Source: Gamarada debralockiae
Taxonomy: Eukaryota > Ascomycota > Leotiomycetes > Helotiales > Hyphodiscaceae
NCBI GenBank assembly: GCA_002803225.1
Contig: NXFV01000488.1
Span: forward strand, 1 to 64,000
DNA: 64,000 bases
Direction of reading: 5' to 3'
Position numbers and translations under genes: made by a program. A model generated the notes under the pieces. The model was not told where the DNA came from. It saw only the letters and a program-made list of their open reading frames with translations, and did not search any database. Shown in pieces: positions 12,077 to 24,076 of the stretch (its first letter is position 1; every line of letters begins with the position of its first letter).

Positions 12077-14182
12077 TCATGTAGCCAGGAAATCCATCCC
12101 CATCTTGTGCGCGATCATTTGCCAATCCCAACTCTCTTCACTCTTCGCATCCATGAGTCTCCACACTTCCTCCAAGACCTTGAGCGCAGCATCAGAGTTC
12201 TTGTACTGCATGTACTCCTTCACAATCCTGATAGCCTTCCGAATTGGCTCTCGCTGTCTCTCTTCAAATGCTGCACATCCAATAACAAACGCTGGAGCCA
12301 GAATCAATGTTTGACTGGGATCGCTAGGTTTGAACTGGGCGAGCAGTTTAATCCCGTCATCCACCGCTTGGACAATCCGTGGATCAGGCTTCCAAGAATT
12401 TGTTCGCGGTGGATAGATGGTGCGCCAAAGATAGATCCACATCATCTGCTTGTACAGCAGTCCCGCCAAATCACGCGAATCTCCTGCAGGCCAAGATGGA
12501 GTCCATTCTCTGATACCGGCGTCGATTTCAGCAGCGCGGTACAGCGAAGTATAATCGACGACTGGGTCGATGCCGTTGTGGATATTCTCGCGAATCTTAT
12601 TCCTCATATTGGTGATCTTAGACATGAAGACGAACAGACCATCTGAGACTCCCAGCAGACGCACGGATTCCGGTTGCACCATGGCGGTTGGGAGATTCCA
12701 ATCATCTGAGACGGCGCCCAGGCGTGCACGTCCTTGGGGGAGGCAGATCAGCTCGTCGGCGCAGATGTGGTACTGGAAGAACTCTTGGATGAAGCGGAGG
12801 AAATCTCGATCTTCTGGGGGATATTGTTGGATGAGCTTTGAGTATGCTTCCAGATGGATACGATGTTGACCTGTGGGATTGGGGTCGGCGAGAGTTTCGA
12901 GTACGAGACAGATCATTTGTCCGTAGATGGCAGGGATGATCACGTTGGACTTGTCTGCTGCGTCTTCGCTGTTTTGACGTTCGATGTCTGATTGTAACTC
13001 TGACATTGCCCTGTCATGATGGAATTGAGAGCGCTCCTCTAGAGTTTTGATGTCTACGTCTGGGTGTTCTCGTAGAAATTTGACGCCGTATGGGGATCTG
13101 AAGTCGATGTGTTTGCTGGAGAGAGCAAGGATGGAATGCATGAGACCAACGTGCTTCACCGCCAATTGTAGCAACATGTCCTTGAAAGAATGATTCTTCT
13201 CGGTTTCCACGGTTAAGATACCACTCAATCGGAATATGTAATGCTCGAAGAACATTTTGTCGCCGGCAGTCTCAACACCAGGAATGACGGACTGTAATTT
13301 GATGTTGAGCAGTCCGCTGTCCCTTCGCATTCGGGCTGTCGATGCAATCAGTTCTTCCGCTCTCAGCTGGCTTGCCCGTGTCGCCGTACCTTCTTCAGCT
13401 TTCTCCTTTCCACTCTTCCATATCGTCTTTTGAGGGTAGCCTTCGCATGTAACAGAGTTCTTTTCGCAGTTCATACCTTAACCGAATTAGCATTGTTCAA
13501 ATTGAGGCATACCTATGCCGTAAAGATCTAACTCACAACCCGGCTTCGCCTCATCACACTTCTTCTTCCTCTTTCTACAAGTAATGCAACCCGTTTTCGA
13601 CCGCCCCTTCGCAACTTTCACCACCGAATCTGGATTGACCTTTGGGTGTTTCCTCGGTCGCCCTCGAGGTCGTTTCGTCGTGACAGGCGACGTTGACGCT
13701 GATGGTGTCTCCGGGACAGAGCTCTCCTTCATGTCGGTCATATCCACATCATCATCAATCGGCTCCAACTTCGGTACCAAAAGCATAGCGTCATCTTGAT
13801 CGTCCCAATTGACATCCCTTTCCTCCTCCACAAAAGCTGAAGAACTCCATGGGTCCGTACACGACGACGTTGTTGAAGTAACAATAGTCAAATTCGACGT
13901 GGAGGACGCATCCGACCCTTCCATACTCCTCCGCATATCCAACGTTGTGATGTGGTATGTTTTCGTGATATTGTCTCCACGGCACACCCTCTCTTCAATA
14001 TTTAATCGACGTCGAATGGCAGGTCGCTTACAGCGAGGAAGAGTTCCTAAGTCTTTGGAGGGAGGTCGTCGTCTGTCGTCTTCTTGTCGCACAATCTCCT
14101 CAATATCGTCTGAGCCTGGAGTAGTGTTCTCGGACCACGACGACTCGGGCTCTTCGGCTACAAGTTTCCTGTCATATTCCAT
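12077..14182 (-). CDS. Zn2Cys6 transcription factor with an AT-hook and fungal-specific C-terminal domain
   Basis: Exons 14182-13537 and 13476-12077 join through a 60-bp intron (donor GTGAGT); 681 residues. The start MEYDRKLVA is the last convenient ATG upstream of the acidic, Ser-rich N-terminus; in-frame codons continue upstream, so a longer form is possible. An AT-hook-like stretch KRPRGRPRKHPK precedes the zinc cluster, which reads CITCRKRKKKC, DEAKPGC, then MNC and EKNSVTCEGY. The intron splits the codon of the fourth cysteine and restores the exact C-x2-C-x6-C-x6-C-x2-C-x6-C spacing. The long second exon matches the Fungal_trans_2 style of middle-homology region (FFEHYIFRLSGIL; LMHSILALSSKHI). 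It is a nuclear DNA-binding regulator; its targets are unknown. No biosynthetic cluster is visible beside it. Confidence 0.9.
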
Positions 14183-14787
14183 TTTCTTAATGAGCCCCGT
14201 CAAAGCGAAAACCCAATGTGCGTGTTCCCTAAAGACCAACAACCATAGCTGCCGACCAGATCCAAGGGGACGGGGAATGATGGAAAGAAAAGGGAAAGTG
14301 GATGAAGGTGGGCGAGGAGGAGAAGCTCACGATAGTAATATTGGCTGACGGCACCGAGGATCCTATTTGGTTTCGGGGGTTTGACTTCGCTTCAGGCCGC
14401 AAGGATGGCGGTTCTGCAGTTCTTGCATGGGTGACACTTTGGTGCTTGATTTTGGGACGTGCACGTATTATCCCTGTAGCTCACGGAATTACCCCCTCAT
14501 GAGGAATAAATCCAAGGCTGGTTCCCAGGCCGTTCAAGGTATCAACACAATGCAGGGTCAGGACTTTATTGCTCCGGCATCCAGTCCGTGAATTGCCCGT
14601 TCAGGGGGGGGAGATCCTGTAACATATGTGCTGGACTACCGTTACCAACATACAATTGTAATGCGAAGTCGTTATTTGCTGGCCACTTGATCGCCCTCTG
14701 TCCCCTGAGCCGTGGCTCAAGCTTCATTCAACTCCTCCGCCGACCCCCCTTTTAGTAATTTCATGACGCAGAAACAGAGTTTCGACC
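14183..14787. other. Upstream region of the transcription factor, no gene seen
   Basis: This interval holds the likely promoter and 5' leader of the leftward Zn2Cys6 gene. I see no second coding frame and no repeat of note. Confidence 0.5.
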
Positions 14788-15505
14788 TTATGGAATCAGG
14801 ATGCCGGCCTCGTTTCTTGACACAAATATAGATATACACTTTCGGTTGGGGATCTTTCTAAATAGTTCTGTCCCACTTTTGCTCTTCGATCTGCCAAGCT
14901 TGCGGCGGGCACGATCTCGAGTCAGTCCCCACCGGTCTCGCTCTATCCACTCTTTTGGCTTTTGATAGGCTGGTATTAAGAAGAGTGCGATTTGCGAAGA
15001 ACCATCTTTCGAGCCGTGCTGTTTCTCTTCGACGAAATTGTATGACCGGGAAAAGCCGAGTTCTGTTTCGAACACCTCTTGACTTGGGCCGTCGTGGCTT
15101 CGCTGAGTGAGAACTTCAATGCTGTTCGGGCTCAAACCATGTACTGCTGCGATTCCACGATTGGAGAGGGAGCTGATGTCCGCTAAGGATTCCCCAAAGA
15201 AGCGGCACATGCATTTTAGACAGACGACGGTTGAGAACACGGCACAGTAGTGCTTCAACTTCAGCCTCGTCCAGTAAAAGCTCGCGATCCAAGAATTGCG
15301 GCAACTCGCAAAGCAGCTCATGTAGAGGTACAAAGAGGAGTGCATCGTCATCTACATGCGTCGTCGCGGCCACCCCCACACCCCAGAGATTGTTGTGGTC
15401 CACCCCAGGTCGCGATTGCATGGTTGAGAAGTATGCGGGGCCTCGAGTCTGGGTACCACCGGCAAATGGATCAAAAGAGAAGAGCAAAGACGAAAGGAAG
15501 TCCAT
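14788..15505 (-). CDS. Possible two-exon hypothetical protein
   Basis: Two adjacent open frames on the minus strand can be joined by one intron, 15240-15183 (58 bp, donor GTGTTC, acceptor CTTAG), giving 219 residues from the ATG at 15505 (MDFLSSLLFSFDPFAGG). The joined frame is open throughout and the total is a multiple of three. The N-terminal half contains an acidic, leucine-rich stretch (ELLLDEAEVEALL); the C-terminal half is basic (RDRARRKLGRSKSKSG). I recognise no domain. The donor is not the preferred GTRNGT, and no convincing branch site was seen, so this may instead be two chance frames or a frameshifted relic. Confidence 0.3.
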
Positions 15506-18500
15506 GCTTTCACAAACACGGCTCTGCTGACGATCACCCGAAGCGTGGGACGAAAGTTCTCCGTTACACGGACAAATCCGTATGTCCGGAGTTGCAGTAC
15601 GAGAGATGAAAGCGCATTTGATACAACATGGAACCAGTTCTCTCTGCTGCCATCTGACATTCTGATTTGCAACCCACAAGAGTCGACAAATCCCAATTTA
15701 GAATACCACCTCAATCATCTTTGAAACATTGCCAGTCTTTGTCGTCAGTTCTCAAAAGCCACATATCATCCTCTGTGGTTGAGTTGTACGACATGAAGTT
15801 AAATGCCCCCTTTTCAATTTTATAAGGTCCCTGCTGAAAGCGGGTACGTGGCGTTCCCACCAAAGACAGGATTCTGTGGGGAAATTGGGCCCGTCAACGC
15901 CTGAACCCTTGGATCCCTGATGACGACCAATGTGCGGCCGCCCCCTCCTCAAGGTTTCAGCGTCTCTTCTGCGCCGCACAGGCCCTGCAGATTGGAAGAC
16001 CGGTCTTCTGCCGCGGAGAATACGTTCTGACTTATGAGACCTTGGGTACGAAAAGCTCGGCCGCCAGATATGCGCCTTTTCATAATTTATCAATATCTTC
16101 AAGGTTTCCTTCCTGAATCCTAATGCGATCCTGGAACGTCTGGACTAGTGGAGTTTAATATAAATAGGATATTTTGTTATCTGATCTTCTGCACTCCGTC
16201 TGCGAGTCGCAAGCTTATCCCAATTCAGATCTGGTAGAAAAGCCTATCTCCACGTGAGTGCCCCTGATACTAGTATCGTCTTAGGCTATCAATCATTTCA
16301 ACAATCGATCCTCCGGACGGCTCAAAAGAATGCACATTCAAGTGCCATTTCCCTAGCCAAGAATTAGCTTTATGGGAGTGTAGGGGTCAGAGTGCCGTTA
16401 AATGTTCAAATGTTGGCATCGATCCGGGTTTCTGGTATCGACTCTTTGTCTTGACTGGTCCCTCGTGCGAGCTCGAGGGGGCCTTGTTCTTGCAGACTTA
16501 GTGATTCGTGATATCGAGGCCAGTCGCTTGCATGAAGTCGGTACCGCATACCAGGCACTTCTGCTTCCTGTACCCGGTCTCATATAACGCCAACGGCTCT
16601 GGTGAATTTTGAAGCTCGTCGGAGTTCTCCATTCAGGCTCTCCAATCTTCCGCACCCATCTTCCTTCCAGCATAAGGGAATTGCCGGACACAGACCTCCA
16701 CCTCAAAGAGTGTGGCATTTAAGAACAATGCCTTTCCCAGCTAAAGCTCTCGCCTCGTTCAGAGCTTGACCTTTCGGACTTGAGGGCTTGATCCCCTCGA
16801 AACGTAAATCGTCATGTTACTATACATTTCGCGATAGTACCAATAACTGCATCTTTCCCAAAGAAGCAGCCATCAAAGGTACGTTTTCTCCTTCGATGCC
16901 CTTGCAGCATTCAACCGTCCAATCGAATCGCTGGAGAATGTATTCTTTCGGAACAGCAGACCGAAAGACAACCTCAATTAGGGAAGCCGACCTTGGCACT
17001 GATTCCGATCAGCCTGACCCCGGGTCCTCGGTTGAATTAAAATAGAGCTAGAATATCTCGCATCTGCCAGGATCAATAAATTGTTCTGATTCGTCTGCGC
17101 CATCAAACAACTAGCATCGCATATCAGTCCAAGGCGTACTGTAAGATGTTCAATTTAGGTGTGCAGACGTCGGGGTCCGAGCCTTGCTACGGAAGAAACG
17201 GTAGTGCAAACTAGGTAAGATAGACGGTCTCGATGTTTCAACTCTGCTGAGCAGCATCGCTTCGACCTGACCGTGCTTTGACTTTTGTGGGAGCTCGCGA
17301 GGAAGGTACAGTGGCGTAGTTCAGGCTTGTAAAAACCAACCTTGTGTAACACCAATATATTAATGTGATAGATCGCGCAGCACAAAATTCTCCGTAGTTC
17401 CCAAGTCGAAATCCACTCAGGTCGAGAGTTCTTGTGAAGACGGACGACGAGCCTACATCCATCGCTCGGTTTGGTCTTCCCGTGTCCCAAATCCCAAACC
17501 ACATCTCATGTCGGCATGCCGCTTCGTCGTCGGGTCAGAAAAAAGAAACTGCTTGCCCGTTACCCTTCATGCAGATATCAACGGCACGGTCAACCTCCTT
17601 GGCCGTACCTCTAGTTTCATGTACCTTCGTCCGCATTCTCCATAGTACTCTTTCCTCAAGTCCATCGATATCCCCAAGTTTCCAGGATCCATGATTCGTG
17701 ACCCCTGCTCGCAAAAGACGATCAGCCCCAGATCTCCGGGTCGATCATCGATCTCCAACGACCATTTTCTGTAGTAGTTGCATGTAAGACGCTTAGAAGT
17801 CCAGATATAATGTTTCCAAATGGTCGAGACGAAAAGAGGGATCTCATCATTCCCCTCAACGAAGCATATGCACTATCCCGAAGCGAGAGGGGCTGGCGAA
17901 GTAAACCCAATCTCTCATCCCCTCTACATACGCCCAAAAGCCAGAATATTATCCTGAGCTATGTGCCGTGTCTTGCATCTCCAGACCGAATCTCGTACAG
18001 CATCTGATTGGGAGGTAGATTCGGATTCAACCGGAGGCTGTTCCCACCTTCCTCAATTCATCACTAATTTCCCTGCAACTACTTGTATATCTCGTTTCTT
18101 CCTGCTTTGGAGATGGCTATATCGATATGTGTCGGCAGGTGTCTCAAATCTCAGCTGCGGTCTGGTGATGTGTGATGCGAGTAGATTAGTCAATTCTCGT
18201 CTCGAGGCCTTATCATCCATCCAATCTCATCCTCAGATCTAGATCTCGCATGTGAATCCTCATAAATCTTCTGCAAACAAACCATAACCAAACTCCAGGA
18301 TCATATCCGGAATATGGGGGGTCCAAGTTCTCAATGCTCTTGCATGTGCATGTAGAAGAAGTACAGGTACATCTGATGGTAAACCTGAACTTCACCCTCT
18401 TCAAACGACCCCCATGGCTTCACCCATGCTCGTGACAGCTCACCGTTTCATAACCCGATGATATCCCGTTACGCCGTGATCATCTGTTCAGGACATATAT

Positions 18501-21339
18501 TGCAGCCCTATTATGTCACTGCGAGGCTGCAAATGCACTACGTGCCAACCTGTTATTGCTTCCTTTGGTATCTGTGTTGTTGCATATAATTGCACTCGCA
18601 GCAGTCGTCAAGGTTGTTTGAGTCATATTTCGGAACCGTTGGAAAAGAGAATGGAGAACCGGAGAATTGCCGGTAAAGAAACAGGAAAGCGGTGGAAATT
18701 GTCTTGAAACCGGTAAACTCTACCCGATCCATCCACATATCCATGTCTCCCGCTTCCGACGATATGCGTGCATATTCGAAGGACAGTAGTGTGGGGTTCT
18801 AAGTTCAAGCTTTTCCTTGGAAGAATGGCATCTGCAAGGGATGATCGATTACTGATCTCAAAATCCTTTCGCTCGTTAACAAATTTTTGGAAAGGTTTGG
18901 AATCTGTTTCCACGTGGCGTTCAAACTCCAATCCTCCTCCTCGATTTGCTGATCTTGAGACTACACCACACTTGTGGTGTATGCTTCCACCTATCACTCA
19001 CCTTTCTTGAGAATGATGTATCCACCTCAAACTCAAATCCTAACTCGATGATTGAAGTCAATCTCATTTGCGCCCTTGTCTTGGTCTCGAAGCATCCACC
19101 CGGCCCGTTGAAACCTAGATTCCACCTCCTTCAAACCTACACAAGACCACCAGATCTGCAGGCGTCCCTTACAGAGAGCTTCAAGCGAGCACATGGCAAG
19201 GTCTGCATGACACCCCTTCCGGACGCTTCTGAATACTGTCAGAAATTAAAAGGCTGATACTACCCTGATATGCCGTCCCTGCTTCCCGATAGGAGAGCCT
19301 TGATGAACGACGAGGAAGCTGAAAGTGTGAAGGATAAGTCTGAAGTATTGGATCTCATTCATCGAACTTGCTTCCATTCATTCCTCTTCCATTCGTATAT
19401 GAGGTCCGATAAAAGCGACCCAACGAGCAATAAGGCGTGGAAATGATTGGATGCCGTCGAAGTAAGTCATCTGGTGCAAAATGCAAAGACCGTGTCGAAC
19501 TTCTCAGGGTCGTCTCGTTTGCATCCTTGAGAGTATTCTCCCAACTCGCAAGCGCCTCCTAGAAAGCTGCAAGCAAGACGATCCTCCATTGCAAGAAATG
19601 GGATGGAGAGGCGATTGGACAAAGCAGGGGAAGACAGACTCTCTCCGCCTCTCCGACCAAAGTCAATATCTTCTTCACCTGCAATGCGGTTCTCGCCTTC
19701 CATCATTCAAACTTCTTCGCCTGAGTTCCTCGAGGCCCAACTGCCAAGGGCAACTTGCAATCTTCAATCATCAGCCCTTTTTCTTCGAACATTGGGCAGT
19801 CTTTGTCCCCAAAAATGGATTTGAGAGGCGATTGGATGTGGCCAGGGAAGGAACTCTCCCAGGAGAATGCAGACGGCTTTCCAGGTATCATGGAATTCCC
19901 ATCATTGTGCCAAGCGGCCTCTCCCAGAATCCCCAGTCTGCATGCAAGGCAGTATTATGGTTCTCAAATACTGGAACTTCAGGCTATACTCTGTGCTCAC
20001 CGGCCCAGGTTTCAAAAGTGAGAAGTGTGAGGATGGTCTGAATCCGAGTCCACCCGTTGTTATTTTGGGTCACCATGTGGTTGAAATTCCACCAACGCAC
20101 AGCTGACGCAATGGCTCATCCGCATTCAAGATATTCGCAGCTCCAAGACCGTCCCAACTCATCTCGATCGACGTTCCATTAGATCGCAACCCATAGACCA
20201 ACTACATCCCACGTATTACCTTGTCACCCTAAAAGTCTCAAGGTTCTCTCATTCACACTTCAGAATGTGTTCTGCTCAATAAGGAATATGCCAGCTTTGA
20301 TTCCTTATTGATGAATTTCAATACTCTGCAGCCCTTCACCTTCACTTTTCGCGCCTCCTTCTCTCTTCGTCATGAAGGCGGTTAGGGTTAGGGGTTCTCG
20401 CTTAAGGATATATCAAGAGAATAACGGAGAATGGAACAAAGCACGAACCGAATGCTAATATTTACTATGGCTTGTGACTTTGGATATTATGCGTCGTTCT
20501 TCACTATGGTCCGAGGTATTCCCGAAGTGCTGCAGAAATGGTTGAATATCTCGGTGTTACTTACTCCAGCCCAGCCCCGTAGATGCTTCATTTTCCAGTC
20601 AATCGTGTCCCCAATTGATGACTCGCGGGTACAAGTTCCGCAACCTCGTAGAGGCTTTCTCTCCCTCTTCTTCTGTCCTTCAAGCGAGAAGTGGCTTTGA
20701 TTTACAGTGTGGTAGTACGTACAATAGAATCCAAAGCTGCAGAGGTATTAGAAATGCAAACCAGCCTTTCAATCAGAAGCGTGTCTTGCCAACCGCTTTC
20801 TGCGTCTTGCTTCTTCTTGCAGAGTCCGGTGCGCCCTCTCATTTGATTGAGTTGGGACACACCTCCGTGATTTTCAGCCGCGAACTGCTTTTCCTTACAG
20901 AATTCGTTGCTCTGTGTTTCGAGGACATGGCTGCACCTCCACCGTTTCCCTTGTGGTTGGTGTCACTTCCTTGTCAACGCCATTCAGTGCGCTTATCAAA
21001 TCAGCATACGAGAAGCCGCGACTCTTGGAGCGGCAAGACGTTTCAGGCCGCAGCGTCACTTCGTTCTAGGCCCAGTCTCTATGAGAAAAAGAACGCCTCC
21101 AAAGCTTAGCTTGTTGCCTTGCTTCATATTGCTATTTCAGGCTGGTTCAAAAAAGCAGCTCGGGAGCCGGTGCGACGGGCATGCAATAAAGGGGTACACC
21201 ACGGGACGAGGCTGGACGAGATTGAAGACTGCATTTACTTTTCTAAATCTCCTTCTCGTCAAAACTTCGACTCTAAAACCTCTACCTCTGTGATCTGGCA
21301 TTTGTTATCCTCAACCTTTGTCTAAGCAGTGTCCAAAGT
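15506..21339. other. 5.8-kb region with no supported gene
   Basis: Both strands carry only open frames of up to about 190 codons that show no domain, no sensible splice partners and no family resemblance. A 9-bp-arm inverted repeat lies at 18962-18981, and a two-and-a-half-copy TTAGGG word at 20380-20394. I found no transposon protein fragment. It may hold heavily decayed repeats, long non-coding RNA, or lineage-specific genes that cannot be recognised by eye. Confidence 0.45.
18962..18981. repeat. Short perfect inverted repeat
   Basis: TACACCACA and TGTGGTGTA face each other across two bases, making a nearly complete 20-bp palindrome. No gene nearby explains it. Confidence 0.7.
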
Positions 21340-21415
21340 GGCCCAATCACCTGTTTTCCGGCTCCCACGATGTCGGGAACCTACGATCCTTCATCATAGC
21401 CGATCTATGGGCAGC

Positions 21416-23507
21416 ATAGAATCCGCGAAGATCTTTCCGAAACGAGACTGGTCCTTCTCCAGCCTGGTAGATGGGACGACGACATCAAATGCGGCTTGCA
21501 AGTTGTTGGACTGGGAGAGAAACCAAAGTTCGAAGCAATATCCTATGTCTGGGGCAAAGAGCGCGAGGAGGTTTTGCTCAATGGACAACCGCAGTCTGCT
21601 CCCGCGAATCTCAAATCTGTGCTCCGGCGATTTCGAAGCACGTCGAATGTACGCCCTCTATGGGCAGATGCACTCAGCATCAATCAAGACGACCTGAAGG
21701 AGCGAGGTCAGCAAGTGGCTTTGATGAGAACCATATACTGCAAACGTGAAAGTGTTCTAGTTTGGCTAGGAGAGACAACTCCTCAAGATTCTGCAACAGT
21801 CAATAGAGACGATGAACTACCATGTATACGGTCTACCGACTACACAGGAGCCCTCACTTCTGACGACGGTGTTAATTTTCACCAGGATGATAAGCAAAAA
21901 ATCGCCAAATATATAAACGAGTTGAAGAAATACAACCGAAAGTCCAAAGCGCTCAGGCACAACCTCAAGTAAGACTACAACCTGGGTGCACTTGCTTCGT
22001 CAGTCTCTTTGCTCAGAACAAGCATCTCGATGACAATGATATTCCCTTCTTTCTCGCCCATCTTGGTCGTCGCAACATAGTCCATGCACTGTCCGAGATT
22101 ATGTAGTGATCATGGTGGGGTCGTCAATTGCTCATCCAGGAGTCTGTCCTTGCTCCTAAAGCAACCGTGTATTGCGGAAGATTCAAGGCTCCTTGGGTAA
22201 TGTTTACAGTGACTGCGAAACGGTATCAAGTTCACCGACAGACTTGCTGTTCGAACCAGTACGCCCAGCTGCCCCCGAAGATGTTGAAGGGGTCTCGCGC
22301 TATGCTCGAATTATCCGCGATTTTGACGACTGGAGACAAATTTGGTGGTAGAGCTACATTCCGTTATTCCGCTACTTCTGTTGCGGTGGCAATTTCGGCG
22401 ACGAACAACCACAGACCCCAAGGATAAAGTCTATGCGTTGCTCCCGCTCGTCAATTACTAGATTCAACAGGAGCCAATACATCCACACTATGACAGAACC
22501 AATTCAGAGGTCTCTCGTACTATCGTCGTAGAGATGGTCAATGCCCACAAATCGCTGCTAGTTCTGATAGGCAATACCGAGAAGTCTCCTGAGCTCATAG
22601 ACGAGCTACCATCCTAGGTTCCAGACGGGACAGTCGAACCTCATTCAAATGAACTAGAGCGGCTACAACGCTCAGCTCTGTACAAGGAATCTGGTAGCAG
22701 CTAGCATAACGAAAGATTCATCATCAAAAAACTTCCTTGAACTCAACGGCGCTCGATACGAGACTATCACTGTTAGAAATATCATGACTACCGACGATGA
22801 AGCTTCCGCCTTGCTCATATTCAGCGAATGAGAAAACATTGCCAGATTTGACCACGTTGCTACCACCGCGTATGTAGGAGGGAATCTCTACGTGAAGCTT
22901 ATTGGCGGACATTGTACATGGACACAAAATACCAAGGGAAAGAGATAGATGATGAAAATCCTCCGTTGGATAAAAAAAGACTATATTAGAGTATTCCCCG
23001 GGTATGGCCGGGAATATGACAAGCTGTGGACGAATAATGGCAGGCCTCAAATCAACGGCGCAAGCATCCCCATGAGTGATGGCGATCCGGACCCTAGGGC
23101 GCTTACTTTGAGGTCAAGGTTTCTAACAGAAGCTTTTCTGCAGTTATACGTCTACAAAGTCAAAATTAACAGCAATGCCGGCCCTCAAAATGCCAAAGAT
23201 CGCGCATCCTCGGAGGAATACTATACCGTTACAATCGACGAAGCTATCACGACTGCAACCTCTCATCCAAAATTCTTCCACACTGAAAACGGCTACGTGG
23301 GTCTTGGTCCTGCGGACATGGAGTTGAACGACGTTGTCCTCGTTCTAAATGGTAGCACTATGCCTTTCTTGCTCCGTCCTGCTTGACCAAGACGTTCCAC
23401 GCGTTGACCAGCGTGCTTGCCATAAATTGGTTGGAGAATGCTACGTGCATGACATAATGGATGGTGAAACAATTGAGGGGACGGAGGAAAGGGAAAAGTG
23501 TACTTAA
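21416..23507 (+). pseudogene. HET-domain (heterokaryon incompatibility) gene, decayed
   Basis: The HET core is clear in one frame (21416-21972): GRWDDDIKCGL, KFEAISYVWG, LWADALSINQDD, ERGQQVALMRTIY and VLVWLGE. Downstream, typical HET segments appear in shifting frames: IPFFLAHLGRRN, WWGRQLLIQESVLAP, VSRYARIIRDFDDWRQIW, DPKDKVYALLPL, NAHKSLLVLIGN, then ENGYVGLGPADM and KLVGECYVHDIMDGE before the final stop at 23505-23507. In-frame stops lie at 22459-22461, 22615-22617, 22702-22704 and 22829-22831, and there are several frameshifts, the last near 23385. No in-frame ATG precedes the domain. Intact family members trigger cell death after fusion of unlike strains. Introns cannot explain the stops inside conserved motifs, so this is a relic. 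Confidence 0.88.
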
Positions 23508-24076
23508 TATAGTTGGCGGTTTTCACACTTGTGTGGCTATGGGCCATCGAGGCTGCTATCACGAAGTCTTTTTTTTTGTGTTTTGGTTTTGAGAGGATGG
23601 CAGTGGATTCAACATCCACGGCGGTAGGAAGCCCTCATTGTTTGAGAGGAGGTCACTTGACGGGAAGCCTCCACACGAATCATCGCAGATGTAAAGAGAA
23701 ATAGGACAACTAAAGGAAAAACGCAGGTACTTTGCAAATAGATATTGCGAGTGTGGATATATCCATGCGTGCATAACCTATGTGCACCAGACTCCAAGTA
23801 TCCCATCAAACACCCCGAGTACTGAATACCAGGCTACACAGAACGCCAGAAGAATGCAGCCTCTCCAACCTCCCCTGTCATGCTTCCAGCCCCTTCTATC
23901 ATGCTTATCTGATAACAAGTTTCTCCTCAACCAGCTCCATAAATGTTTAATCAATGGATGCTGCTTATTCAAACTCATTGGGTTTGCCGCTGCCGTTCGG
24001 TTGCTCAAAGGCATACATCCGGTTGCAACTTATCTTCATAAGCTCATATCTCATATCCTTCATTCATCTCCAATGA
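23508..24076. other. Intergenic region between the HET relic and the proline-rich gene
   Basis: This interval probably contains the 3' untranslated region of the leftward gene that ends at 24077. No coding frame is supported. Confidence 0.5.

Noticed and set aside
12044..12646. 200-codon plus-strand frame
   Set aside because: Antisense shadow of the Zn2Cys6 regulator, which has a clear zinc cluster and regulatory domain.
19481..20041. 186-codon plus-strand frame
   Set aside because: No family resemblance, several competing frames of equal length, and composition like the surrounding non-coding sequence.
20380..20394. Telomere-like ggttagggttagggg
   Set aside because: Only about two and a half TTAGGG units; no array, and DNA continues on both sides with ordinary genes.
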